Part shown: positions 25,132 to 34,191 of the stretch, piece by piece
Numbering within the stretch: position 1 is the stretch's first letter
How the letters are laid out: the number at the start of each line of letters is the position of its first letter
Origin: CAZPZZ01 sp964591245
GTDB lineage: Bacteria > Acidobacteriota > Vicinamibacteria > Vicinamibacterales > UBA8438
DNA: 44,780 nt
Direction of reading: 5' to 3'
NCBI GenBank assembly: GCA_964591245.1
Contig: CAZPZZ010000016.1
Span: 1 to 44,780 of the forward strand
The notes under the pieces: model-generated
The model's database searches: none
Told to the model about the DNA's origin: nothing
Seen by the model: only the letters and a program-made list of their open reading frames with translations
Position numbers and translations under genes: made by a program

Positions 25132-25152
25132 TTGACGTGCGGAGCACCACCG

Positions 25153-27093
25153 TTACCGGGGTGGGGACAGACGTTCGGCTTCGCGGAGGTGGTGCTGCGC
25201 AGTCGAAATGTCGCCGAGTTCAATCAGTGCAGTTGCGAGATTTCGGTGGGCGAGCGCGTCGTCGGGGCTGAGTCGCGCAGCCTCGGAAAAGGCGTTGGCT
25301 GCCTCGCGCATTCGCCCCGTTGAGCCGAGTGCCATTCCGAGGTTGTTGTACGCCTGGCTGTCGTCTGGTGTCGTGTCGAGGACTCGCTGAAACTGTTCTG
25401 CAGCCGCATCGTAGCGTTCCTGGGCGAGCAGCGCGTTGCCGTAGTTGAAATGGAAATCCGGAGTGGCTGGTTCCAGGGCGAGCGCACGTTCGTAGTGCTC
25501 AATGGCTCGCGCGGTTGCTCCATTTCCGGTCAGTGCGCTGGCGAGATTGCTGTGGGCGGCAGCGTGATTCGGATCGATGCTGATGGCGTGTTCGTACCAG
25601 CGGATGGCGTCGTCGATGCCACCCTGTTCCCGATACGCTGTGGCCAGGCTGTTGTAGCTCACTGCACGCATTCGATTCTTCGACAAGAGTGGCCAGTTAG
25701 CCGCAATGGTAATGATGATGACTGTCGCGATGACGGTTGGACGCCAGGCGAGTGCAGATTCACGGCGGAACGTGCTCCAGAGATAGTTGCCGCCCGCAGT
25801 GGCAAATAGCAGCACGAAGGGGACGAGGGGGTACCGATATCGGGCAAAGACGTAGAACCCGACGACACTGGCGGCATAGAACGCAAACATAAGATAGAGC
25901 GGTGCGAGAACGGTGCGTCTACGCCAGGTGGCAGTCAGGCCCACGAGAGCCAGTGGTATCAAGACACCGAAATGGGTGAGCCATCCGGTCGCGGCTAGGG
26001 GAACGGAGTGTTCGGCGTGGGCATACTGGCTTTCCGTATCGACGACCTCAATGGCATTGATCGTCAGCAGTGCCTTGCGGGCCAGTAGCCCGAGCCATCG
26101 TCTGGGGGAGTCCACGATGTCCGCGAGCGTGCGAGAGGTCCAATATCGTGACACGGCGGAGGGGCTGAGTTTTTGGCCCGTCGCCTCTTCTGCCAATTCG
26201 GTAGCGTCGCGACGCTCGAAGAGCGGGTCCCCTCGACCAAAACGCAAGGGACGATAGGTGCCATCCGCGGTCCCGTTGTTGCCGATATAGAAATTTGGTC
26301 CAAACTGCGAGGTCGTCAGGTGGAACTCGCCGCCGATAACGGCGTTGCGTGCGGCGACGGGTATCAGGACGATGGCGAGTCCGCCGGCGACTAATGCCAA
26401 CCTCCGCGTCCAGTCCCTGGCGTCAAGCAGAAACCAGACCGCCAGTGCTCCCAGCAAGACCAGCGCGTTCTCGCGGCTCAAGCCGAGCGCCCCGAGTGAT
26501 GCCCCCGCCGTGAGCCAGAGGCGTGGAGGAGGCGAGCTATCGATGGCCAGACTTATGAGCCAGAGCAGGGCCACCAGCAGAAAGAGATCAAGAACGGACT
26601 TCTGCAGGGTCGCATCCATGAAGATTGCCGGTGCATAGACGGCGAGCGCGATCCCCGCCCCGAGGCCCACGCGTGGTGAGAAAAATCGTGCTCCGGCCAG
26701 TGCGAGCAGTGCTGCGGAACTTGCCCCGAGTAGAGCCTGGACGATTCTGACAATGAACGTCTCTGTACCGACCAATGCGTAAATCGCCCCGAGGAAATAG
26801 GGGTAGAGCGGTGCTTGATAGAAGACATCTGAGCCGAACCAGTCTCCGCCGGCGAGTTCCTGGGCCCAGCGGTCGTAGGAGGCGGAGTCACCGAGGAGGA
26901 AGTCGGCGAACGGTGAGGCTTGGATTTGCCAGCTATGGACAAGTCTGATGACCAGGGCCACCGTGAAAATCAGGAATACGGAGCTCCGGGAGAGGGGCGA
27001 CGGACTAGTTCCGCGCGAATCTGTTGACGCGACCGATGACGGTGGCGAACTGGGAAGGCGAGTTGAGCGCCGTCGGCGGGCAGGTTTTGCCAT
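25153..27093 (-). CDS. PMT/ArnT-type membrane glycosyltransferase with C-terminal TPRs
   Basis: A 646-residue inner-membrane protein. A basic, Ser/Pro-rich N-tail (1-35) precedes about 10-12 hydrophobic segments of the glycosyltransferase family 39 / PMT-2 type. After the first segment comes the acidic loop FADFLLGDSASYDRWAQ, whose Asp residues match the catalytic loop, followed by YQAPLYPYFLGAIYALVG. These enzymes move sugars from a polyprenyl-phosphate donor to periplasmic acceptors. From about residue 480 there are five TPR repeats (for example NSLATAYREQGGIDDAIRWY), which would lie in solution and could bind partners. The gene follows the TPR lipoprotein gene by 21 bases and is the last of the - strand block. 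The acceptor could be a protein encoded in the block (inference). Confidence 0.85.
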   Translation of the reverse strand: MAKPARRRRSTRLPSSPPSSVASTDSRGTSPSPLSRSSVFLIFTVALVIRLVHSWQIQASPFADFLLGDSASYDRWAQELAGGDWFGSDVFYQAPLYPYFLGAIYALVGTETFIVRIVQALLGASSAALLALAGARFFSPRVGLGAGIALAVYAPAIFMDATLQKSVLDLFLLVALLWLISLAIDSSPPPRLWLTAGASLGALGLSRENALVLLGALAVWFLLDARDWTRRLALVAGGLAIVLIPVAARNAVIGGEFHLTTSQFGPNFYIGNNGTADGTYRPLRFGRGDPLFERRDATELAEEATGQKLSPSAVSRYWTSRTLADIVDSPRRWLGLLARKALLTINAIEVVDTESQYAHAEHSVPLAATGWLTHFGVLIPLALVGLTATWRRRTVLAPLYLMFAFYAASVVGFYVFARYRYPLVPFVLLFATAGGNYLWSTFRRESALAWRPTVIATVIIITIAANWPLLSKNRMRAVSYNSLATAYREQGGIDDAIRWYEHAISIDPNHAAAHSNLASALTGNGATARAIEHYERALALEPATPDFHFNYGNALLAQERYDAAAEQFQRVLDTTPDDSQAYNNLGMALGSTGRMREAANAFSEAARLSPDDALAHRNLATALIELGDISTAQHHLREAERLSPPR

Positions 27094-27114
27094 GAATGCG
27101 TTGAGCCTTTGTTG

Positions 27115-28731
27115 TCACGGTCCCTGTCGCTCGAGAGGTTCCCGGCTGGCAGTGCCACCGGTGTAACGGGCGAGATTTCGTTCCATGAACGGTAAGCGCG
27201 TGGTTTGACCTTGCGCTCTCGCACCCGCGATGGCCCGTTGTTGCCAGGCCACAGCTTCGTCGAATTGGCCGGTTTCGGCGAGCACCATGGCCAGTGTTTC
27301 GTGGAACTCAATCGTGGGAGGCGTTTCGATGCGTTCCTGTATGAGGGTACGGGCCAGGGCACCGTCACGGATACGGGCATCCGGGGCTGCCGCGAGTATA
27401 CGAGCCAAGAGATCAGTGAGATCCGGATGTCCTGGATGGACCAGACGCGCACGTTGCAACCATTCGCGCGCATCAGAATACCTACTGAGCTCGATCAAGG
27501 TGATCGCTCCGAGCATCCAGGCTTCGATAACAGGGGGGTTCTGTTCGACGATATTGGAGAACTGCGCGTGAGCGCCTTCCAAGTGTCCGCGCGAGCGGAG
27601 TTCGTCGGCCAGTCCAAGTCGCGCCTCTAGGTAATTGGGACGGTGTTGGAGCGCAGTGCTGTAACGCTCTATCGCTTCCTCGGGGCGTCCGTTCATGCTC
27701 GCAAGCACTGCGAGACTGAAATGGGCTTGTTCGAAATCAGGGGTCTGACTCAGTACTCGCTCGAGTTCTTGCTGGGCTCCGGCGGGATCTCCACCGAACA
27801 TCAGCGCCGCGCCGAGGCGATGCCGAAGCTGTGGATCATCCGGCGTTACTCGCAGCCCGTTCCGAAAAATAGCGGCTGCCTCTGCGAAGCGTCCTGCATT
27901 CATTTCCTGCATGCCGCGGCTCTCGAAGGCCAATGCGCTCTGGAGTAGCCCGGCGTTGACCCGCCTGAGCGGATCAGGGAATGCTGGCGTGACATCGCCC
28001 CGCTGCGCGAAGTGTTGTTGGGCTTTCAGAAGGTCTCCGGCAGTCCGATACGCAACGCCAAGGCTGTAATGTACGCTCGAGGCGTCGTGGTCGAGGTCGA
28101 GGGCTCGCTCCAGTGCCTCCAGGGCCCGCGTTGTGTCTTGCTGTGCGAGGGCGGCGCGCCCAACGCCGTACCAGGCCGCGGCGGAACCAGGCTGGCGCGT
28201 TCGTACGTTGTCGAAGAGTGGTTCGGCGTCCGCCGGTCGGCCAAGGTCGAGATACATCTCGCCGAGCCAGAGGTGCGCGGGCACGTACTCCGTATCGATG
28301 GCGAGTGAGCGTTCGAAGAACTCGGCCGCTTCGGGAGATTTACCCTGCTGACGGTACAAGTGTGCCAGATAGTAGGGCCAGCGAAGGGCATCCGGTGACA
28401 GCGAATACGCATTGAGATAGGCGGCTTCGGCAACCTCGTTGTAGCCGGCAGCAGTCAGAATTGAGCCAAGTTCACCATAGGCATCGCCTCGCTCTGTGGT
28501 CGAGCGATTCTCGGCTTGGCGGAGGACCGCGTGCCGGGAGCGAATCTGCTCCTGGACGGATGGCTGAAGTTGGGTAATGTCCGGCAAGGCGACCGGCGGC
28601 GGCGCGCTGAGGTCACGGGGTGACGGGGTATCGTTGAAGGGACCCGTTCCGGTACAGCCTCCCAGTGTGCCCACGAGAAGGGTAGAGGCGCTGACAGTGG
28701 TGAACCGGCTGAATGCTTGACGTATTCGCAT
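27115..28731 (-). CDS. TPR lipoprotein (paralogue of 30635-32269)
   Basis: A 538-residue protein with a lipobox (LGGC, C26) after a hydrophobic N-segment, so it is likely a membrane-anchored lipoprotein. After a Pro-rich linker and the family start LPDITQLQPSVQEQIRSRHA it consists of about 10-12 TPR repeats; RWPYYLAHLYRQQG and LARILAAAPDARIRDG are shared almost word for word with the other TPR lipoprotein in the block. The ATG lies 3 bases after the TGA of the upstream CRTAC1-type gene, so the two are translationally coupled. This strongly suggests that the pair forms a complex. Function of such TPR proteins is protein binding; no enzyme motif is seen. Confidence 0.85.
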   Translation of the reverse strand: MRIRQAFSRFTTVSASTLLVGTLGGCTGTGPFNDTPSPRDLSAPPPVALPDITQLQPSVQEQIRSRHAVLRQAENRSTTERGDAYGELGSILTAAGYNEVAEAAYLNAYSLSPDALRWPYYLAHLYRQQGKSPEAAEFFERSLAIDTEYVPAHLWLGEMYLDLGRPADAEPLFDNVRTRQPGSAAAWYGVGRAALAQQDTTRALEALERALDLDHDASSVHYSLGVAYRTAGDLLKAQQHFAQRGDVTPAFPDPLRRVNAGLLQSALAFESRGMQEMNAGRFAEAAAIFRNGLRVTPDDPQLRHRLGAALMFGGDPAGAQQELERVLSQTPDFEQAHFSLAVLASMNGRPEEAIERYSTALQHRPNYLEARLGLADELRSRGHLEGAHAQFSNIVEQNPPVIEAWMLGAITLIELSRYSDAREWLQRARLVHPGHPDLTDLLARILAAAPDARIRDGALARTLIQERIETPPTIEFHETLAMVLAETGQFDEAVAWQQRAIAGARAQGQTTRLPFMERNLARYTGGTASREPLERQGP

Positions 28732-28734
28732 GCC

Positions 28735-30522
28735 TCAGGACCCCAACTGACTGTTTCCCTGGTGCAGAGTGGTGTATTGATCGATTTCCACGTCGGTCCA
28801 GGTCTCGACCTGCCCGTTTGGCCAGGTGATGCGTATCCGGTCAATGGACGTGGCATCTCCGAGTCCGACGAGGACTCGCGGATCGTTGGCTGACGCGTAG
28901 CTACCGTCGGCGCGCGCGCGGCGCCAGCGTGTGGATCCGTCTGACAGGATCACTTCTACCCTTGCGCCGAGCATGTCTCTGGCTGGTTCGGCGCCGACCA
29001 GACGTAGTCCGATCCAGTGAGCGTCCTGCCCGATAGTATTGATAAGCAGCCGGACGGGACCAGCGGCGTTGCCAATAAGAGCGTCCGTGTCACCGTCGTT
29101 GTCGACATCGCCAACGGCAGCTCCTCGGCTGACTTCCTGAAGGGCAAGCACGGCTCCAGCCTGATCCGTGACGTCTTCAAATTCGCGACCGTCACGGTTG
29201 AGAAATAGTTGATTCGGGGCGCTGAGCGGGAAGGGGTCGTCAGTTCCCAATTCATCGAGTCGTTGCGTGACGAATCCGTTCACGGCAAGCAGATCGAGCC
29301 AGCCATCGTTATTCACATCGAGCCACGCGGTCCCGAATCCGGTATTCGGGAGACTTGGGCCGCGAATACCCAGTGGGGCGCTCTGTTCGTCGAAGAGTCC
29401 GCGACCGTCGTTGACGTACATCGTGCTACCTTGCCCGGTCAGTTCAGTGATGAACAGGTCTTCGTCTCCGTCATTGTCGAAATCTCCGGCATCGACGCCC
29501 ATGTCGGCTTTGGCCTCGCCGGTGATACCTAGAGCAACCCCGCCGAGCAGCGCGAGGTTGTCGAAGCGTCCGTTCTGTTGGTTGATCCAGAGCTGATTTT
29601 CACGTTGGTCGTTTGCAACAAAGAAATCGATCCAGCCGTCGTTGTTGAAATCTGCACTGGCGGCTCCGAGCGCTGGCCCGAAATCCCGTCCGAGCCCGGC
29701 GCTGAGGGTCACATCTTCGAACGTGCCATTGCCGAGGTTGCGAAAGAGCAGGTCCGGCTGGGCTGGACTGACCTCCGGCGGACAATAGTCGGGAGGGCCT
29801 GAGCGAAAGTAACACTGGATGTGCGATTCGATGGTGTAGTTCAGGTAGTTGCCAACGAAGAGATCGAGCCATCCGTCGCGGTCATAGTCGATGAAGCTTG
29901 CTGGCACGCCCCATGCCGCGTCGTCTGTGCCACTCTGTGCGGACACGTCAGCAAATGTGCCGTCTCCTTGATTGCGGAATAACTGATTTGCCCCAAAGCG
30001 CGTGATGTACACGTCCACCCAACCGTCGTTGTCGTAGTCGCCGCTCGCGACACCGATGCCATACCCGCGGGCGGCGGCGAGTCCGCTCTCTTCGGTTACG
30101 TCGGTGAAGAGCAAATGCGGAGTACCCTCCGGTGAAAGGTCGAGATCATTCCGAAAGAGCCGGTCGCCAGGCTGTTGGTCGTTGGGGAGAGGGATGATCG
30201 GAACTCCGTCGTCGAGGAGTTCGCCTTGCACCAGATAGACATCGAGGTCGCCGTCATTGTCGTAATCGAGCAGCCCGACACCAGGGCCCATGATTTCTGG
30301 CTGGTAGAAGCCACCTGACATCCCGTTGAAGTGCACGAATCTGAGCCCAGTTGCGTCAGCCTGATCCGTGAACCATTCGAGGCTTGCCGGACGCGCTGTT
30401 TCGGGAAGGTCCGTCGAGGTTGCCGATTGACTCTCCGTGGACCGGTCCGGACCGACAGTGCATGAGACAAGCCCGACGGCGAGCAGCAACCAACTCCACC
30501 ACTGAGTTCTGCGACGGCTCAT
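28735..30522 (-). CDS. CRTAC1-family VCBS/ASPIC-UnbV lipoprotein
   Basis: A 595-residue secreted protein with a lipobox (GLVSC, C21). It has repeated calcium-binding FG-GAP/VCBS motifs such as DYDNDGDLDVYL, DYDRDGWLDLFVGN, DFNNDGWIDFFVAN and DVDNDGDTDALIGN, which fold as a seven-bladed propeller, and a C-terminal ASPIC/UnbV domain (about 480-585, with WIGLRLVG and SIDRIRITWPNGQVETW). ATG 30522 was preferred to an in-frame GTG at 30531. The gene is coupled to the TPR lipoprotein downstream and has a paralogue (32375-34105) earlier in the block. The family is widespread in Acidobacteriota and Planctomycetota; its role at the cell surface is not known. Confidence 0.88.
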   Translation of the reverse strand: MSRRRTQWWSWLLLAVGLVSCTVGPDRSTESQSATSTDLPETARPASLEWFTDQADATGLRFVHFNGMSGGFYQPEIMGPGVGLLDYDNDGDLDVYLVQGELLDDGVPIIPLPNDQQPGDRLFRNDLDLSPEGTPHLLFTDVTEESGLAAARGYGIGVASGDYDNDGWVDVYITRFGANQLFRNQGDGTFADVSAQSGTDDAAWGVPASFIDYDRDGWLDLFVGNYLNYTIESHIQCYFRSGPPDYCPPEVSPAQPDLLFRNLGNGTFEDVTLSAGLGRDFGPALGAASADFNNDGWIDFFVANDQRENQLWINQQNGRFDNLALLGGVALGITGEAKADMGVDAGDFDNDGDEDLFITELTGQGSTMYVNDGRGLFDEQSAPLGIRGPSLPNTGFGTAWLDVNNDGWLDLLAVNGFVTQRLDELGTDDPFPLSAPNQLFLNRDGREFEDVTDQAGAVLALQEVSRGAAVGDVDNDGDTDALIGNAAGPVRLLINTIGQDAHWIGLRLVGAEPARDMLGARVEVILSDGSTRWRRARADGSYASANDPRVLVGLGDATSIDRIRITWPNGQVETWTDVEIDQYTTLHQGNSQLGS

Positions 30523-30634
30523 GGTTGCCACGGCGTCAGCGAGGTGCCGACCATTGTGTGTAGCCTGGCTGAGGGAAAGACATTCTTGGACACGGTGTCA
30601 TGTATTCTGCCGTTTGTCCTTAACGCAATTGTAA

Positions 30635-32269
30635 TCACGGCATGGCATCGGCGGGCCAAGGCGTGCGGCATGGTTCACGTCGTTGATAGAGCTCGAGGTT
30701 ACGCCGGAGGCGTCTGACGACGAACTCGGGCGCATCGAGTGCTTCGACGACGGTCACGAGTTCGCGTTGTATGGCCGACGCTTCTTCGAATCGGCCTAAC
30801 TCCGCCAGAGTCATGGCCATGGTTTCGCCAAGGTCGATGGTCTCCTCACCGGGAGCAAGCCATTCCACGATGGAGAGAGCCTGCTGGCCATTCCGTACGG
30901 TGTCGTCTGGAGCCGCGGCCAGGATGCGAGCGAGCGCATGAGGAAAGGATCGCTCGTCAGGAAACTGCTCGAGGGCGGCCGCCAGGCGGTCACGCGCCTC
31001 GCGGTACAGCGAGAGCTGGATGAGGGCCATCGCTTCTCCGAACCGGGCTTCTGCGATGGTGTCATCCTGTGCGAGTACGGAGCGGTAATGCTCGAGTGAC
31101 AGGGTCGGCTCACCTGATTGGCGCAGGCTTGTGGCGAGTCGGATCTTGACAGAAGGGTCTGTCGGCATCGCCTGCAGGGCCGTCCGGAACAACCGTACCG
31201 CGTCCTGGTGCCGCCCATTTTCCTGGAACAGTACCCCAAGCCCATACTGGGAGGGAGCGAATTCAGGAGCTGTACGAATGACCCGCTCGAATTCGGTAAT
31301 CGCCGCGTTCCGATCTCCCGAGAGATACAGCGCTGTCGCGAATTGGTGGCGGAGCGGTGCGTTTTCCGGGTCGAGCTCTAGGCCCTGACGGAACTCTGCG
31401 ATTGCGGCAGGCCAGTCTTGCTCTGAGGCTGCTCGTTCTCCGCGGGCTTCATAGGTGTTTGGGCTGACGAGCAGTTCATTGAGCGCATCCAATAAGGGAT
31501 CTTCAGTACGGATGTCAGCGTTTTCCCGTTGCTCGAGGTGTTCCGTGGCCTTCGCGTCGTTACCGATGCCACGATAGGCCATGCCCAGTGGATAGTGCAC
31601 GGCACCGATGTCTGGATTGATCTCAAGAATTTCTTCCAGTACCTCGACCGCCTGGTCGTACTGTTCTTCGTCTAGGGCCGCCTGGCCAAGCCCGAGGCGG
31701 GCAGTCAGTGATTCGGGGTTCATGGTGAGCGCTCGGTCAAAGTAGGGGCGGGCGTCCGCGGTGTGTCCCTGGTCGAGACGGACGTTGCCGAGCCAGATCA
31801 ATGACGTGTAGGGGGCGGGGTCCAGTTCTATCGCAGCCTCGAACATCTCGGCAGAGGCATTAAGGTCGCCACGATCGCGGAAGACATGCGCCAGATAGTA
31901 GGGCCAGCGACGGTCGCTCGGGGCGAGATCTGCGGCCCGTTGAAAACAGGGCTCTGCAGCCTCAGGAAACCAGGCCGCCATGAGGACCATCCCAAGGGTG
32001 CCGTGCGCTTCGGCGAGGGCCTCCTCGGTGGCGTCGTCGCTGAGTCCGATGATGACCGCGTGCTGGGTCCGGATCTGGGACTGCACGGCCTCACTGACCC
32101 GTGAAAGATCCGGCAGCGGGTCAGAGCAGGTACGAGCGGTCGTGCCAGAGTTGGCTTGTTCGGCAGGACCCTCCGATGAGGTGTTCGATGGCGCCCTCGT
32201 GTCTTCGCCAGGGGTGCATGCACTCGCGAGGCATGCGAGGAGCATCGCGCACGCAATCCATGTTCTCAT
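30635..32269 (-). CDS. TPR lipoprotein
   Basis: A 544-residue protein with a short signal (MRTWIACAMLLACLASAC) ending in a likely lipid-modified Cys. It begins like its paralogue (LPDLSRVSEAVQSQIRTQHA) and holds 10 or more TPR repeats, with RWPYYLAHVFRDRG and LARILAAAPDDTVRNG in matching places. The start is either ATG 32269 (used here, compact signal peptide) or ATG 32281, which lies 12 bases behind a TATAGT box and would be read from a very short leader. It follows a CRTAC1-type gene by about 105 bases. The C-terminal tail (LNQR-like, ELYQRREPCRTPWP) differs from the paralogue. Likely a scaffold protein in the periplasm or on the surface. Confidence 0.85.
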   Translation of the reverse strand: MRTWIACAMLLACLASACTPGEDTRAPSNTSSEGPAEQANSGTTARTCSDPLPDLSRVSEAVQSQIRTQHAVIIGLSDDATEEALAEAHGTLGMVLMAAWFPEAAEPCFQRAADLAPSDRRWPYYLAHVFRDRGDLNASAEMFEAAIELDPAPYTSLIWLGNVRLDQGHTADARPYFDRALTMNPESLTARLGLGQAALDEEQYDQAVEVLEEILEINPDIGAVHYPLGMAYRGIGNDAKATEHLEQRENADIRTEDPLLDALNELLVSPNTYEARGERAASEQDWPAAIAEFRQGLELDPENAPLRHQFATALYLSGDRNAAITEFERVIRTAPEFAPSQYGLGVLFQENGRHQDAVRLFRTALQAMPTDPSVKIRLATSLRQSGEPTLSLEHYRSVLAQDDTIAEARFGEAMALIQLSLYREARDRLAAALEQFPDERSFPHALARILAAAPDDTVRNGQQALSIVEWLAPGEETIDLGETMAMTLAELGRFEEASAIQRELVTVVEALDAPEFVVRRLRRNLELYQRREPCRTPWPADAMP

Positions 32270-32374
32270 CTCGTTGCACATCTTTCTTCAGTCACTATAT
32301 CCTCGGGACTCAAGCGTGTGTACTTCTTCAGAGGCCTTTCTGACCTACGAATCGACCAGCCGGCCACGGCTCGT

Positions 32375-34105
32375 TCAGGGCGTCTGCGTCTGCCCGGTGC
32401 CCTGTTCAAGGGATATCCAGTGATCGATGTTGACGTCTGCCCAATTCTCGACTTCTCCAGTTGGCCAGAAGACGGTGACGGACGGTTTGGTTGTGAAGTC
32501 ACCGAGCCCTACCAGCACGCGCGGATCGTTGGCTGATGCATAGCTGCCATCTGTCCTGGCACGTCGCGAGAGTGTGGGCGCTCCCTCACGCCGGATGACG
32601 ATGCGCGCGCCCAGCATGTCTCGTCCGCCGCCGCCGGTGAGCCGTAGTCCGAGCCAATGATGACGATTCCCGATGTTGTTCAGCAGTAACTGGGCCATCC
32701 CGGCGTCGTTGCCGATGAGTACATCCAAATCGCCATCATTGTCCACGTCGCCGAATGCGGCACCACGTCCCACGTGAGAGTGCTCGAATACCGTGCCGGC
32801 CTGATCGGTGACATCCTCGAAGCGGCCGGTCTGCTGATTACGAAACAGGCTATTGCGCTGGTCATACGGGAACGGAGCATCCAGACGTTCCTGGTTCGCG
32901 ATGACCGTCCCGTTTAGGGCGAGGAGATCCAACCAACCGTCGTTGTCGAAATCGAACCACGTGGTGCCCCATCCGGTGTACGGGAAGCTTCCAGGGCCCA
33001 ATCCTGAGGGTGTGCTGCGATCCACAAATTGTCCCTGCCCGTCGTTAACGTACAGGTTGTTGCCCTCTGCCGTGATGTGGGTCATGAAGAGGTCTTCGTC
33101 GCCGTCGTTGTCAAAGTCTCCGGCATCGACGCCCATACTGGCCTCGGCAACACCTGTTGCGCTGACTGCGGCACCGGAGAGCAGGGCATTGTCACGGAAC
33201 GTTCCATCGTGCTGGTTGATCCACAGAATGTTTTCCGTGGCGTCGTTGGCGACGTAGATGTCGGTCCAGCCATCGCCGTCATAGTCGGCCGTGACCACCC
33301 CGAGGGCGGGTCCAAACGTACCTCCGATGAGAGCGGTATCGCTCACATCGACGAACTGTCCATCACCGTTGTTGTGGTAGAGGTGATCCGGAGTGCCCCC
33401 ATAGGTCTCGGGGGGGCAGTAGTCTCGTGCTCCCGCTCGATTGTCACATGTGATCGGGTTGTCGAGCTGGTAGTCGACATTGTGTCCCACGTACAAGTCG
33501 AGCCAGCCATCGCGGTCGTAATCGACGAACGCCGCTGATACGCCGAATCCTACAGTGGCGGTCAGTCCACTTGAGGACGAGATGTCAGAGAAGGTGCCGT
33601 CGCCGTTGTTTCGATATAGCTGGACCGGTCCATAGGTGGTTACGAGCAGATCGATCCATCCGTCATTGTTGACGTCGCCGGTAGCCATGCCTAGCCCGAA
33701 ACCTGGCGTGACGAAGCCGGCTGCGACGGTCACGTCGGTGAATCGGAGGGTCTGTGCATCGTTGGAATCGCGGTCGAGGTCGTTGCGAAAGCAGGTGAGC
33801 GGTCCGCGTGTGTTCTCCGTATCGAGGGGGTAGCCCTGGGCGAGACAGGCGTCGAGGTCGCCGTCGTTGTCGTAGTCGAGGAATCCGGCGCCAGGTGGAA
33901 GAATTTCCGGGTAGTAGTAGTTGCCAGAAGCTCCGTTGATATGTAGAAACTCGAGGCCAGAGGCCCTTGCTCCGTCAATGAACCAATCAGACGGTTGACC
34001 CGCTACCTCATTGGCTACGTCAGTCGCGTCGGGATCGCTGGATGGGGCACACGCGTATGTCGCTACGAGTAGTGGGATGAGCAAGCATGAGACGCACCGG
34101 CACAT
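32375..34105 (-). CDS. CRTAC1-family VCBS/ASPIC-UnbV lipoprotein
   Basis: A 576-residue paralogue of the protein encoded at 28735-30522. The signal MCRCVSCLLIPLLVATYAC has a lipobox-like end (C19). FG-GAP/VCBS repeats include DYDNDGDLDACLAQG, DVNNDGWIDLLVTT, DYDRDGWLDLYVGHN and DVDNDGDLDVLIGND; the ASPIC/UnbV domain closes the protein (GGRDMLGARIVIRR, SVTVFWPTGEVENW). The ATG at 34105 was chosen over GTG 34120 because it gives a compact signal peptide; a TATTCT box ends 6 bases upstream, which would make the mRNA leaderless. It is followed by the TPR lipoprotein gene, repeating the CRTAC1-TPR order seen further downstream. Confidence 0.88.
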   Translation of the reverse strand: MCRCVSCLLIPLLVATYACAPSSDPDATDVANEVAGQPSDWFIDGARASGLEFLHINGASGNYYYPEILPPGAGFLDYDNDGDLDACLAQGYPLDTENTRGPLTCFRNDLDRDSNDAQTLRFTDVTVAAGFVTPGFGLGMATGDVNNDGWIDLLVTTYGPVQLYRNNGDGTFSDISSSSGLTATVGFGVSAAFVDYDRDGWLDLYVGHNVDYQLDNPITCDNRAGARDYCPPETYGGTPDHLYHNNGDGQFVDVSDTALIGGTFGPALGVVTADYDGDGWTDIYVANDATENILWINQHDGTFRDNALLSGAAVSATGVAEASMGVDAGDFDNDGDEDLFMTHITAEGNNLYVNDGQGQFVDRSTPSGLGPGSFPYTGWGTTWFDFDNDGWLDLLALNGTVIANQERLDAPFPYDQRNSLFRNQQTGRFEDVTDQAGTVFEHSHVGRGAAFGDVDNDGDLDVLIGNDAGMAQLLLNNIGNRHHWLGLRLTGGGGRDMLGARIVIRREGAPTLSRRARTDGSYASANDPRVLVGLGDFTTKPSVTVFWPTGEVENWADVNIDHWISLEQGTGQTQTP

Positions 34106-34191
34106 AACCCCAGAATACACCCTGTTGACCCACCCCGGTATGGTTGTTAGGGAAGGGGCGGTTGTTCCCGCCCACTTGCGTCCCTCTCGAT

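Noticed and set aside
28735..34105. Repeated DNA from similar DxDxDG codons, first suspected as a repeat array
   Set aside because: The similarity is explained by the FG-GAP/VCBS protein repeats within two paralogous genes; there are no regular spacers as in CRISPR.
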